Origin: Rhodobacterales bacterium
GTDB taxonomy: Bacteria; Pseudomonadota; Alphaproteobacteria; Rhodobacterales; Rhodobacteraceae
Length of the DNA: 64,000 bases
Assembly (NCBI GenBank): GCA_003249215.1
Contig: QKJR01000097.1
Location: 124,001 to 188,000 of the forward strand
Reading direction: 5' to 3'
How positions within the stretch are numbered: the stretch's first letter is position 1; each line of letters starts with the position of its first letter. Made by a program: the position numbers and the translations under genes. This document shows positions 31,613-40,367 of the stretch, piece by piece. The notes beneath the pieces were generated by a model. The model was not told where the DNA came from. It saw only the letters and a program-made list of their open reading frames with translations, and searched no databases.

Positions 31613-34600
31613 TCAGATCGTCAGATTGGTGATCTGATCGTCGATGATCAGGCTCGCCCCATCATCGCCCAGCGTATAGATGCTGTAGCTCTCGCCGTCG
31701 ATCAGCGTATCCTCACCGCTGTCGACCGCCCCGAGTGCAGTGACGTGGTCGGCGCTGTCGCCATTGATCACCAGCGTATCGTCGGTGCCGGTCAGCGCCA
31801 CGAGCTGCTCGGCCGTGATCGTGAGATCGGCATCGGCGAAGCTCAGGTCGATCGCACTGAAATCGAACTGATCGAGCCCGTCGCGCCCCAGATCGACCGT
31901 GACCTCGTCGTTGTTGTCGACCACGAGCAGGGTCGAGGCGGTGTTGCCCGCCGCATCCTCGTCGGTCACCACGAGATAGGAGCCATTCGGCACCGATCCG
32001 TTGAAGGCATAGAGATCCTCGGTCCCCAGACTCACCGGCTCACCGGTCGAGAGGGTGACGTCGCTGACGTCGCCATCGGTGCTGACGGCATGGATCGCGT
32101 AATCGGATTCCCCATCCGCATCGGTGTAGAGCGCCCGGACGTTTTCCGAGTTGGCGGTCAGCGTCACCGCCTCGATCGTCGGCGCGTCGGGTGCCTCGAG
32201 ATCGAAGGTGAAGCTGAGCGAGTCGTCATCGCCCAGCACCGCCACGTTTCCGGCCTCGTCGGTCGCGGTGACGGTATAGGTCATCGTGCCCGAAGTGCCG
32301 CTCAGGTCATCGGCATCGAAGGTCACGCTCCAGGTGCCGTCCGCCCCCGCGGTCACGGTCTGCGTGGCCCCGCTCGCAAGCTCGACCACGATGGTCGAAT
32401 TCGCCTCGACCGTGCCCGAGATCGAGAAGCCCGCCTCCGCCTCGGTCGCGTTGACCACGTCGTCGTCGGTCACATTCGCGGTCTGGGTGAAGTTGGTGAC
32501 GATCGTGTCATAGTCGACCGCGCCGGTGACCGGCGTGGTCAGCGTGTTGCCGTAGGCATCCACCGCATTGACCGAATAGGTGAGCGTGCCCTCGGCATTT
32601 GCGATCTGGCTGGCGGGGATGGTCGCCGTCCAGGTCGTGCCGGTGATCGTTCCCGAAACGGTCGAACCATCGGCAAGCGTCACCGTGACCGAGGTCGCGC
32701 CGGCCTCCACCGTGCCGGTCAGAACGACGCCGTTGGCGCCCTCTGCGGCGTTCACGGTGTCGTCGTTGACGATCGTCGTATTGGTCGTGGTGCCTGCGGT
32801 CAGATCGTTGAGCAGGGTATCATAAACCACTGTGCCCGAGAGCGCGGCCGAGCTGTTGCCCGCCGCATCGGTCGCCTGCGCGGTATAGCTCAACGTGCCC
32901 TCGCCGGTCACTGCGCTTGCCGGGATCGTCGCGGTCCAGGTGGTGCCGGTGACGGTCGCATTCACGGTCGAGCCATCGGCCAGCGTCAGAACCACGGTGG
33001 AACCCGCCTCGACGGTGCCGCCGACAGTCACCGACGTCGATTCCGCCTTGTTCACAACGCCATCGGCCCCGCCGGTCGCATCGTTCAGCGTGAACTGGTT
33101 GACGAGCGTGTCATAGAGCACAGAACCGGTCACCGGCGTCGTCAGGCTGTTGCCATAGGCGTCGGTGCCGTTCACCGAATAGCTCAGCGTGCCCTCGCCC
33201 GTCGCGTAGGAGGCCGGGATCGTCGCGGTCCAGGTGGTGCCGCTGATCGTGCCGGCAACCGTGCTGCCATCGGCGAGCGTCACGATGACCGAGGTCGCAC
33301 CGGCCTCGATCGTGCCGGTCAGAACCACACCATTCGCGCCTTCCTCGGCATTGACCGTATCGTCATTGACGATCGTCGTATTGGTCACCGTGCCCGCGGT
33401 CAGGGGGCTGAGGATCGTGTCATATTGCACCGAACCGTCGAGGCTCGTGCTGTTGCCGTTCGGATCGGTCGCCGAGACGGTATAGGTGATCTCGCCCTCG
33501 CCGGTCATACCTGCCGTGGGAATCTCGGCGCTCCAGGTGCCATCGACCACGGTCGCGGCGATCACCGTGCCATCGGCGAGCGTCACGGTAACGGTCGAAC
33601 CGGCATCCACCGCACCGCCGATCGTGGCGCCCGAGGTGACCTCGGTCGCGTTCACCACGCCATCGGCGCCGCCCGGGCTTACGGTCTGGGTCAGGGTGAT
33701 CTCGGTATCGACGACGAGCGTGTCGGTGATCGTCGTGGTATTGCCGTTCACATCGGTCGCGGTGACGGTCATCGCTTCACTATAGGTGCCCGAGGGCAGA
33801 TCGCTGGTCGGGAAGGTCACCGACCAGGTGCCATCCTCTGAAACCGTGGTCTCCTGGGTCTTGCCCGCCACCTCGACGAGGATCGCAGCGCCCGCCTCAC
33901 CGGTGCCACCAATGGTTATACCGTCTTGGTATTCGGACGAATTCTCGACGTCGCCGGTCGAGTCCGCGCCCTCGGTAATCGCCACCGGCGGCGGCGTCAT
34001 GTCGATCAGGAAATCGGGGCCGTCGAGTTCGTATTCGGTGCCGTCGGGCGCGGTCACCGTCACTTCGGAGCTGTAATCGCCATCCGCGGGCAGGGTGTCA
34101 TCCTCGAAGACCACTTCCCAGGTGCCATCCTCGCCCACGATCGTGGTCTGGGTCTGATCACCGATCGTCACCTCGACGGTCGAGCCCGCCTCGCCGGTGC
34201 CGCTCACCACGGCCGACGGGTCGGGGGTGTTGGTGGTCAAAGTGCTGTCCGCGTCGGGATCGTCCACGGTGGGCAGGATCACCGCGGCGTCGGTGTCCCC
34301 GTCGGACCCGCCGTCGGTGCCACCACCAGTGCCGCCGTTGGTATCGCCATCGGTGCCCGTATCGGTTCCGGTATCGCCGCTCAGCGTATCGCTGCCATCG
34401 CTGCCGGTCGCGCTGTCGGTGCCATCGCCGCCGGCGAGAAGCGCGAGACCTGCGAGACCCGCCGCGGCCCCAGCCGTGCCGAGACCGCCCAGAAGCGCCG
34501 GCGCAAAGAGCGCCATGCCCGTCGTGTCGTCACCCGCGGGCGCGACCAGATCCTCGCCATCGAGGAAGGCAAGCTGATCGTTCGGGCTCCATTTGCCGAT

Positions 34601-34939
34601 GATCTCGGCTTCGCCATATTGCGCAAAGAGCACGCCGTCGCCGGCATCCTCGAGATTGACCTGGGTGATCTCGCCATCCGACGAGATATAGAGGTGGTTG
34701 GCATCACCTTCGGCGGCGTTGAAATAGCCCGACAGCGTGATCACACGGCCATCCGCCAGCACGACCTGCAGGTCCTCGCCGTCGCGGACATATTTCAAAA
34801 TGCTGGTTTTACGAAGATTGAGGGAAATGGCGTCGCCCGAGCCGACCTGGATGAAGTCACTGACCCCCTCGCCACCCACGACACCATAAGAAACACCGCC
34901 CGTATCGTTACGGACGGCAAAGTCGACCGACTTCACCAT
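31613..34939 (-). CDS. Large Ig-like repeat adhesin, type I secretion substrate (BapA-like)
   Basis: Predicted cell-surface adhesin of 1108 residues. The N-terminal 150 residues look like the Bap/BapA prefix domain. A Gly/Ala-rich segment and a low-complexity Asp/Gly/Thr linker (about 180-225) come next. About seven Ig-like repeats of roughly 95-100 residues follow, each with variants of GTVEAGSTVVVTLADGST, GTWTATIP, TYTVTATDAAGN and YDT. The C-terminal 120 residues (QFDFSAIDLSFADADL... ending IIDDQITNLTI) have the hydrophobic-acidic character of type I export signals. There is no Sec signal peptide. The protein is very acidic and has no cysteine that I could find. The ATG at 34939 has GGAGTAG upstream. 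The gene heads an operon with its own exporter. Confidence 0.9.
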   Translation of the reverse strand: MVKSVDFAVRNDTGGVSYGVVGGEGVSDFIQVGSGDAISLNLRKTSILKYVRDGEDLQVVLADGRVITLSGYFNAAEGDANHLYISSDGEITQVNLEDAGDGVLFAQYGEAEIIGKWSPNDQLAFLDGEDLVAPAGDDTTGMALFAPALLGGLGTAGAAAGLAGLALLAGGDGTDSATGSDGSDTLSGDTGTDTGTDGDTNGGTGGGTDGGSDGDTDAAVILPTVDDPDADSTLTTNTPDPSAVVSGTGEAGSTVEVTIGDQTQTTIVGEDGTWEVVFEDDTLPADGDYSSEVTVTAPDGTEYELDGPDFLIDMTPPPVAITEGADSTGDVENSSEYQDGITIGGTGEAGAAILVEVAGKTQETTVSEDGTWSVTFPTSDLPSGTYSEAMTVTATDVNGNTTTITDTLVVDTEITLTQTVSPGGADGVVNATEVTSGATIGGAVDAGSTVTVTLADGTVIAATVVDGTWSAEIPTAGMTGEGEITYTVSATDPNGNSTSLDGSVQYDTILSPLTAGTVTNTTIVNDDTVNAEEGANGVVLTGTIEAGATSVIVTLADGSTVAGTISGTTWTATIPASYATGEGTLSYSVNGTDAYGNSLTTPVTGSVLYDTLVNQFTLNDATGGADGVVNKAESTSVTVGGTVEAGSTVVLTLADGSTVNATVTGTTWTATIPASAVTGEGTLSYTAQATDAAGNSSAALSGTVVYDTLLNDLTAGTTTNTTIVNDDTVNAAEGANGVVLTGTVEAGATSVTVTLADGSTVSGTITGTTWTATIPASQIANAEGTLTYSVNAVDAYGNTLTTPVTGAVDYDTIVTNFTQTANVTDDDVVNATEAEAGFSISGTVEANSTIVVELASGATQTVTAGADGTWSVTFDADDLSGTSGTMTYTVTATDEAGNVAVLGDDDSLSFTFDLEAPDAPTIEAVTLTANSENVRALYTDADGESDYAIHAVSTDGDVSDVTLSTGEPVSLGTEDLYAFNGSVPNGSYLVVTDEDAAGNTASTLLVVDNNDEVTVDLGRDGLDQFDFSAIDLSFADADLTITAEQLVALTGTDDTLVINGDSADHVTALGAVDSGEDTLIDGESYSIYTLGDDGASLIIDDQITNLTI
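32490..33404 (-). repeat. Direct DNA repeats inside the adhesin gene (600-bp period)
   Basis: The segment at about 33090-33404 recurs at about 32490-32804. The shared stretch GACGATCGTCGTATTGGT starts at 33368 and at 32768, exactly 600 bases apart, and the repeat ends are 603 apart because one copy has an extra codon. The intervening Ig-like repeat is of a second type, so the modules alternate A-B-A. This is the pattern of recent duplication of a two-domain unit. Confidence 0.8.
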
Positions 34940-35089
34940 GATACTACTCCGCCTCAAATAGACCCGGCTCTTGCGGCCGAATTGTTCTGCTGAGTTTGGG
35001 ATAACGCAGGCGAGACCCCATTTCTAGTCAGTTAATTAACCTATACGGCAATTTGTGGTGGACTGACCCAAATATGGATCAGGCGTATC

Positions 35090-35533
35090 TTATTTGCCCC
35101 AGAATACCTGTGCGAGAAATTTACGATCTCCCTCCCCCGCAAGTTGCGCAAGCGCCGCCTCGGGCTCCATCCAGACCGCGGTATGGCCGGCTTCGCTCGG
35201 CGGGCCGCGGCGCAGGATCGGGCGGGCGACATAGATCGTGCAGAGTTTCTCGGCCCATCGGTCGTATTCCGGCATATAGGTAAAGCGGCGATAGGCCCCA
35301 ATCCGCCGCGGGCCACCGATCGACCAGCCGGTCTCCTCGAAGACCTCGCGGTGCAGCGCGGCGATCGGGTTCTCGCCCGGGTCGATGCCGCCGCCGGGCA
35401 ATTGATATTCCGGCACCGGCGCCGCCTGATGCGTCACCAGCACCGCGCCATCGCGGACCAGCACCGCATAGGCCCCCGCCCGCCTGCGATAGACCTGCCC
35501 CGATTTTACCGCCTCGCCCAACCGCCGGATCAT
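35090..35533 (-). CDS. NUDIX hydrolase
   Basis: A 147-residue NUDIX protein with the complete box GGGIDPGENPIAALHREVFEETGW (about residues 53-76) preceded by YAVLVRDGAVLVTHQAAPVPEYQLP. The substrate is unknown. The pattern does not match MutT or the CoA-pyrophosphatase type found at 36661. The ATG at 35533 is preceded by a GGGGG run. It is divergent from hslO and about 150 bases from the adhesin start. Confidence 0.85.
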   Translation of the reverse strand: MIRRLGEAVKSGQVYRRRAGAYAVLVRDGAVLVTHQAAPVPEYQLPGGGIDPGENPIAALHREVFEETGWSIGGPRRIGAYRRFTYMPEYDRWAEKLCTIYVARPILRRGPPSEAGHTAVWMEPEAALAQLAGEGDRKFLAQVFWGK

Positions 35534-35621
35534 CGCCGCCCCCTTGGTCTCTTGGTTGCCGTACCTATATAGACGCGGTATGCCAGCCCGAGGGCTGATG
35601 GAAAACCCCCAAGGAACCCCG

Positions 35622-36668
35622 ATGACCACGCTTTCCCAAATCGCCTGGGACGATACCGTCCTGCCGTTTCAGCTCGACAATTCCGACGTGCGCGGCCGTG
35701 TCGCGCGCCTCGATGGCGTTCTGGAACAGGTGCTGAGCCAGCACAATTACCCGCCCGTGGTCGAGGCGCTGGTGGCGGAGATCGCTCTGCTGACCGCGCT
35801 GATCGGCCAGACCATAAAACTGCGCTGGAAGCTCTCGATCCAGGTCCGCGGCAAGGGCCCGATCCGGATCCTCGCCACCGATTACTACGGCCCGACCGAA
35901 GACGGCCAGCCCGCGCGTATCCGCGGCTGGGCGAGCTATGATGCCGAACGGCTGGACCTCGACGGTCCCGGCTTCGAGCAGATCGGCGAGGGCTATTTCG
36001 CGATCCTGATCGACCAGGGCGAGGGCAACGTGCCCTATCAAGGCATCACCCCGCTGGCGGGCGGCTCGCTCTCGGCCTGTGCCCAGGCCTATTTCGCGCA
36101 ATCCGAGCAATTGCCGACCAGCTTCGCACTCTCCTATGGCCGCTCGACCCTGCCGGGCGAGCCCGAGATGTGGCGCGCGGGCGGGATCATGCTTCAGGTG
36201 ATGCCCAAGGCCTCGCCCTTCGCCGCGCGCGAAGGGTCGGGCGAGGCGGGCCTGCTGCAGCATTCCGATATCCTCGAAGGGGATGAGGAAGAGAACTGGA
36301 ACCGCGTCAACCTGTTGATGGAGACGGTCGAGGAGGTCGAGTTGATCGGGCCGAGCGTGCATCCGACCGATCTGCTGGTGCGGCTCTTCCACGAGGAAGG
36401 CCCGCGCGTCTTCGACGCCCAACCGATTGAGTTTGGCTGTACCTGCTCCGAGGACAAGGTGCGTCAGTCGCTCTCGATCTATTCGGCGCGCGACATCGGT
36501 CACATGACCCGCGAGGATGGCTCGGTCACCGCCGACTGCCAGTTCTGCGGGGCGCATTACATCTTCGATCCCCGCACGCTCGGGTTCGAGGCGGTGATGT
36601 ATCCCGATGGCTCGCCCCGTGAGCCCACGAACCACGACGGCTCGCCCAAGGCGCGCCCCGATGCCTGA
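35622..36668 (+). CDS. hslO: Redox-regulated chaperone Hsp33
   Basis: Holding chaperone activated by oxidation. The 348-residue protein has the N-terminal Hsp33 fold (DVRGRVARLDGVLEQVLSQHNYPPVV; RGKGPIRILATDYYG). The C-terminal zinc switch has cysteines in FGCTCSEDKV and CQFCGAHYIF, the CxC...CxxC arrangement. The ATG at 35622 has AAGGA upstream; an ATG at 35598 would add 8 residues. The stop overlaps the start of the next gene by 8 bases, so hslO, the CoA pyrophosphatase and the CCA transferase are probably one operon. Confidence 0.94.
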   Translation: MTTLSQIAWDDTVLPFQLDNSDVRGRVARLDGVLEQVLSQHNYPPVVEALVAEIALLTALIGQTIKLRWKLSIQVRGKGPIRILATDYYGPTEDGQPARIRGWASYDAERLDLDGPGFEQIGEGYFAILIDQGEGNVPYQGITPLAGGSLSACAQAYFAQSEQLPTSFALSYGRSTLPGEPEMWRAGGIMLQVMPKASPFAAREGSGEAGLLQHSDILEGDEEENWNRVNLLMETVEEVELIGPSVHPTDLLVRLFHEEGPRVFDAQPIEFGCTCSEDKVRQSLSIYSARDIGHMTREDGSVTADCQFCGAHYIFDPRTLGFEAVMYPDGSPREPTNHDGSPKARPDA

Positions 36669-37263
36669 TCCCTTCGCCCCGCTCCGTGCCGCGCTGGCCC
36701 GGACGGGGCGGCCTTCGTCGGATTACGATCTGAACCCTGAAACCGTGCTGCCGCCCGGGCGCAAGCTGCGGCCCGCGGGGGTTCTGATCGCCTTCGACGA
36801 GGGGCCGGACGGACTGCGCCTCTGGCTCACGAAACGCTCCTCGCATCTCAAGCATCACCCCGGCCAGATCGCCTTTCCGGGCGGCAAGGTCGACCCGGGC
36901 GATGCCGACCCGGTTGCCGCGGCGCTGCGCGAGGCGCGCGAGGAGATCGGCCTGCCCGAGGAGGCCGTCGAGGTGCTCGGCACCTTCGATCCCCATGAGA
37001 CGGTGACCGGCTTTCTGGTCACGCCCGTGGTCGCGCGGATCACCCGCCCCTTCACGCCGGTAGCCGAGGCGGGCGAGGTCGAGGAGATCTTCACTGTCCC
37101 CTTTTCCCATATCGCCGATCCCGCGCATTTCCGCATCGAGCGGCGGCGCTGGCGCGGTGCCTGGCGGCGCTTCTACGTGGCGCCCTATGGACCCTATTAC
37201 ATCTGGGGGGCGACGGCGCGGATGCTGCGCGCGCTGAGCGACCGGATGGCCGATGCGGATTGA
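36661..37263 (+). CDS. CoA pyrophosphatase (NUDIX, NudL-like)
   Basis: Predicted to hydrolyse coenzyme A and derivatives. The 200-residue protein has the extended CoA-type NUDIX pattern: the upstream LTKRSSHLKHHPGQIAFPGG motif (UPF0035 signature) and the NUDIX box GGKVDPGDADPVAAALREAREEIGL at about residues 77-101. Its ATG at 36661 overlaps hslO by 8 bases, and its end overlaps the CCA transferase by 11 bases, which suggests coupled translation. Confidence 0.9.
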   Translation: MPDPFAPLRAALARTGRPSSDYDLNPETVLPPGRKLRPAGVLIAFDEGPDGLRLWLTKRSSHLKHHPGQIAFPGGKVDPGDADPVAAALREAREEIGLPEEAVEVLGTFDPHETVTGFLVTPVVARITRPFTPVAEAGEVEEIFTVPFSHIADPAHFRIERRRWRGAWRRFYVAPYGPYYIWGATARMLRALSDRMADAD

Positions 37264-38398
37264 CGGGGACTGGATCCGCGCGCCGCATCTGCAACGCGTG
37301 ATGGCGATGCTCAGCGCGGGCGGGCATCAGGCGCTTCTGGTCGGGGGCTGCGTGCGCAATGCGCTGATCGGGGCGGCGGTGAGCGATATGGACATCGCCA
37401 CCGATGCGCGCCCCGAGCGGGTCATCGAACTGGCCCGGGCCGCCGGGCTGAAGCCGGTGCCGACCGGCATCGAACATGGCACGGTGACGGTGATCGCCGA
37501 TCACATCCCCCATGAGATCACCACCTTTCGCCGCGATGTCGAGACCCATGGCCGGCATGCGACCGTCGCCTTCTCCGACCGGATCGAGGAGGATGCCGCG
37601 CGGCGCGATTTCACGATGAACGCGCTCTATGCCGAGGCCGATGGCGCGGTGATCGACCCGCTCGGGCAGGGGCTCGCGGATCTCGGGCGCCGGCATCTGC
37701 GCTTCGTGGGTGATGCGCAGACCCGGATCCGCGAGGATTACCTGCGCATCCTGCGCTTCTTCCGCTTCACCGCCTGGTATGGCGCGCCGGATCTGGGCAT
37801 CGACGCCGAGGGACTGGCCGCCTGTGCCGCGAATTCCACCGGACTGGAGACGCTTTCGCGCGAACGGATCGGCGCCGAGATGCGCAAACTGCTGGCCGCG
37901 CCCGATCCGGCGCCGGCCGTCGCGGCGATGCAGGCGACGGGCGTTCTGGGGCAAGTGCTGCCCGGGGCCGATGCCCGCGCACTCGGGCCTCTGGTTCATC
38001 TAGAAGGCGATCTCCTCCCCGATCCCCTGCGCCGCCTGGCTGTGCTCGGCGGCGAAGATCCGACCGAACGACTGCGGCTCTCGGTCAAGGAAAGCCGCGC
38101 CCTCGAGGCGATCCGTGCCGCACTCGAGAGCAACGAGGCACCCGCCGCGAGCGCCTATCGCCACGGGTTCGCGGCCGCGCGCGATGCCGAACTGATCCGC
38201 GCGGCCAGCCTCGGCGCGCCGCTCGCCCCGAATTGGCGCGCCGCCCTCGAACGGGGGGCGACACAAAGGTTCCCGGTCACCGCCGCCGATCTGATGCCAG
38301 CGCTGAGCGGCCCCGCCCTTGGTCAGCGGCTGCGCGATCTCGAAAACCGCTGGATCGCCTCGGACTTTACCCTCGGGCGCGACGAATTGCTCGGCTGA
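37253..38398 (+). CDS. CCA tRNA nucleotidyltransferase / poly(A) polymerase family
   Basis: Adds or repairs the 3' CCA of tRNAs. The 381-residue class II nucleotidyltransferase has LVGGCVRNALIG and the catalytic SDMDIATDARPE (DxD) near residues 44-55. The flexible-loop and template motifs HGTVTVIADHIPHEITTFRRD and RRDFTMNALYAE are present, followed by the RIREDYLRILRFFRFTAWYG motif. The alternative reading as a poly(A) polymerase cannot be excluded from sequence alone. In alphaproteobacteria the NUDIX-CCA transferase pair is common. Confidence 0.9.
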   Translation: MRIDGDWIRAPHLQRVMAMLSAGGHQALLVGGCVRNALIGAAVSDMDIATDARPERVIELARAAGLKPVPTGIEHGTVTVIADHIPHEITTFRRDVETHGRHATVAFSDRIEEDAARRDFTMNALYAEADGAVIDPLGQGLADLGRRHLRFVGDAQTRIREDYLRILRFFRFTAWYGAPDLGIDAEGLAACAANSTGLETLSRERIGAEMRKLLAAPDPAPAVAAMQATGVLGQVLPGADARALGPLVHLEGDLLPDPLRRLAVLGGEDPTERLRLSVKESRALEAIRAALESNEAPAASAYRHGFAAARDAELIRAASLGAPLAPNWRAALERGATQRFPVTAADLMPALSGPALGQRLRDLENRWIASDFTLGRDELLG

Positions 38399-38455
38399 GG
38401 CCGTTTGAAGACCCGAAACCCGCGCTATATGCGGAGGGTTATGCAAGGAATTCCG

Positions 38456-40303
38456 ATGATCGACGCCTTTCGTCCCGCCGAGGGACCGCCCCCCGACCGC
38501 CTTGGTGCCTTCTTCCGCTGGAGCCTCAAGGGCGCCTGGCCCGCCATGATCCTCGCGGGGTTGCTCTCTGCTGCGGCGGGCTCGATGGAGGTGATCTCGG
38601 CCTGGCTTCTGGGGCGCGTCATCGACACGGCGGCGAGTGGAAATCCGACGCAACTCCTGGCCGAACACTGGCCGCTACTGGCGCTGTTCACCGCCTTCTA
38701 CCTCGGGCTCCGACCGCTCATCTTCGGGCTGTCGACGGCATCGACCAACCTCGTCATCGCACCGAACGTGATGCCGCTCGTGCTCTCGCGGCTGCACCGC
38801 TGGACGATGGGCCAGTCGGTCACCTTCTTCGACAACGACTTCGCCGGGCGGATCGCGCAGAAACAGATGCAGACCGCCCGCGCCGTGACCGATGTCGCAA
38901 GCGAAATGATCAACACCGCGATGTTCGCGCTGGCCTCGATCCTCGGCTCGATCGCACTTCTGATCGGGATCGACATCTGGGGGGCCGTCGCGCTCGCGCT
39001 CTGGATGTTGGCCTATTTCTGGCTCATCCGGGCCTTCCTGCCGCAGGTGCGCGCGCGTTCCAAAAGCCGCGCCTCGGCGCGAGCCATGGTGACAGGGCAG
39101 GTCGTCGACACGATCACCAATATCAAGACCGTCAAACTCTTCGCCCATGCCGATCACGAGGATCGTGCGGCGCTTGGCGCGATGGATACGTTCCGCGCCC
39201 GGGCCCGTGATTTCGGGGTGACCCACACCTGGTATCGGGTGGCGCAGATGACGCTCTCGGGGATGCTGCCGGTGATGCTCGTGGGCGCGGCGATGCTGAT
39301 GTGGGCGCGGGGCCATGCGACGCCCGGCGATGTCGCCGCAGCGGGCGCCGTCTCGATCCGGCTCGCGCAGATGTCGGGCTGGGTTTCGCAATCGCTGATG
39401 GGGATGTGGGGCAACGTGGGCGAGGTCGAGGACGGGATGCGCACGCTGGCGGTGGCGCACACGCTGACCGACGCGCCCGACGCTATCACCATCGAACGTG
39501 CGCAAGGCGCGATCACCTTCGATCAGGTGAGCTTTGCCTATGGCCGGGCCGAGGGCGGCGTCGAGGGCATCGACCTTGCCATCGCGCCGGGCGAGAAGAT
39601 CGGCATCGTCGGCGCCTCGGGGGCGGGGAAATCGACCCTCGTCGCGCTTCTGTTGCGGCTCTATGACACCGAAAAGGGCCGCGTTCTGATCGACGGCACC
39701 GACCTGCGCCGGCTCACGCAGGAAAGCCTGCGCCATCAGATCGCGATGGTCACGCAGGAGACCGCGATGTTCAACCGCTCGGCGCGCGAGAACATTCTCT
39801 ATGGCCGCCCGGATGCGACCGAAGAGGAAATGATCGCTGCCGCCCGCGCCGCCGAGGCGCATGAGTTCATCCTCGGGCTCGTCGATCACACCGGCAAGAC
39901 CGGCTATGACGCGGCTCTCGGCGAACGGGGCGTCAAGCTCTCGGGCGGTCAGCGCCAGCGCATCGCGCTCGCCCGCGCCTTCCTCAAGGACGCGCCGATC
40001 CTCGTGCTCGACGAGGCGACCTCGGCCCTCGACAGCGAGGTCGAGGCCGCGATCCAATCGGCGCTTGGCCGCGTCATGGCCGGCAAGACCGTGCTCGCCA
40101 TCGCGCACCGGCTCTCGACCATCGCGCAGATGGACCGGATCGTGGTGCTCGACCGCGGCCGGATTGTCGAGCTTGGCAATCACACCGAACTGCTGGCGCA
40201 AGGCGGGCTTTATGCGCGCTACTGGAACCGGCAGTCGGGCGGTTTCCTCGGCACCGAAGACGAGGAGACCGGCGGCGAAAGCGCGGAAGAGGCTGCCGAA
40301 TAG
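38456..40303 (+). CDS. ABC exporter (fused membrane and ATPase domains)
   Basis: Half-size exporter of 615 residues: a six-helix type I membrane domain (about 25-330) and a nucleotide-binding domain with Walker A GASGAGKST, signature LSGGQRQRIALARAF, Walker B ILVLDEATSALD and switch AHRLST. The sequence resembles MsbA/multidrug or ATM1-type exporters, and the substrate cannot be deduced. I chose the ATG at 38456 because AGGA is 6 bases upstream; the ATG at 38441 adds 5 residues. The gene is 57 bases after the CCA transferase gene. Confidence 0.88.
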   Translation: MIDAFRPAEGPPPDRLGAFFRWSLKGAWPAMILAGLLSAAAGSMEVISAWLLGRVIDTAASGNPTQLLAEHWPLLALFTAFYLGLRPLIFGLSTASTNLVIAPNVMPLVLSRLHRWTMGQSVTFFDNDFAGRIAQKQMQTARAVTDVASEMINTAMFALASILGSIALLIGIDIWGAVALALWMLAYFWLIRAFLPQVRARSKSRASARAMVTGQVVDTITNIKTVKLFAHADHEDRAALGAMDTFRARARDFGVTHTWYRVAQMTLSGMLPVMLVGAAMLMWARGHATPGDVAAAGAVSIRLAQMSGWVSQSLMGMWGNVGEVEDGMRTLAVAHTLTDAPDAITIERAQGAITFDQVSFAYGRAEGGVEGIDLAIAPGEKIGIVGASGAGKSTLVALLLRLYDTEKGRVLIDGTDLRRLTQESLRHQIAMVTQETAMFNRSARENILYGRPDATEEEMIAAARAAEAHEFILGLVDHTGKTGYDAALGERGVKLSGGQRQRIALARAFLKDAPILVLDEATSALDSEVEAAIQSALGRVMAGKTVLAIAHRLSTIAQMDRIVVLDRGRIVELGNHTELLAQGGLYARYWNRQSGGFLGTEDEETGGESAEEAAE

Positions 40304-40367
40304 GCTTGGCCTCGCCCCCCGCCCCCTGCTAATCGGGCGCCAAACCGGGCCCGAACAGGGGACAGCC

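Noticed and set aside
32490-33404. Regular repeats considered as a CRISPR-like array.
   Set aside because: The repeats are about 315 bp, in frame within a protein gene, and encode Ig-like domains; there are no short repeats with unique spacers and no cas genes.
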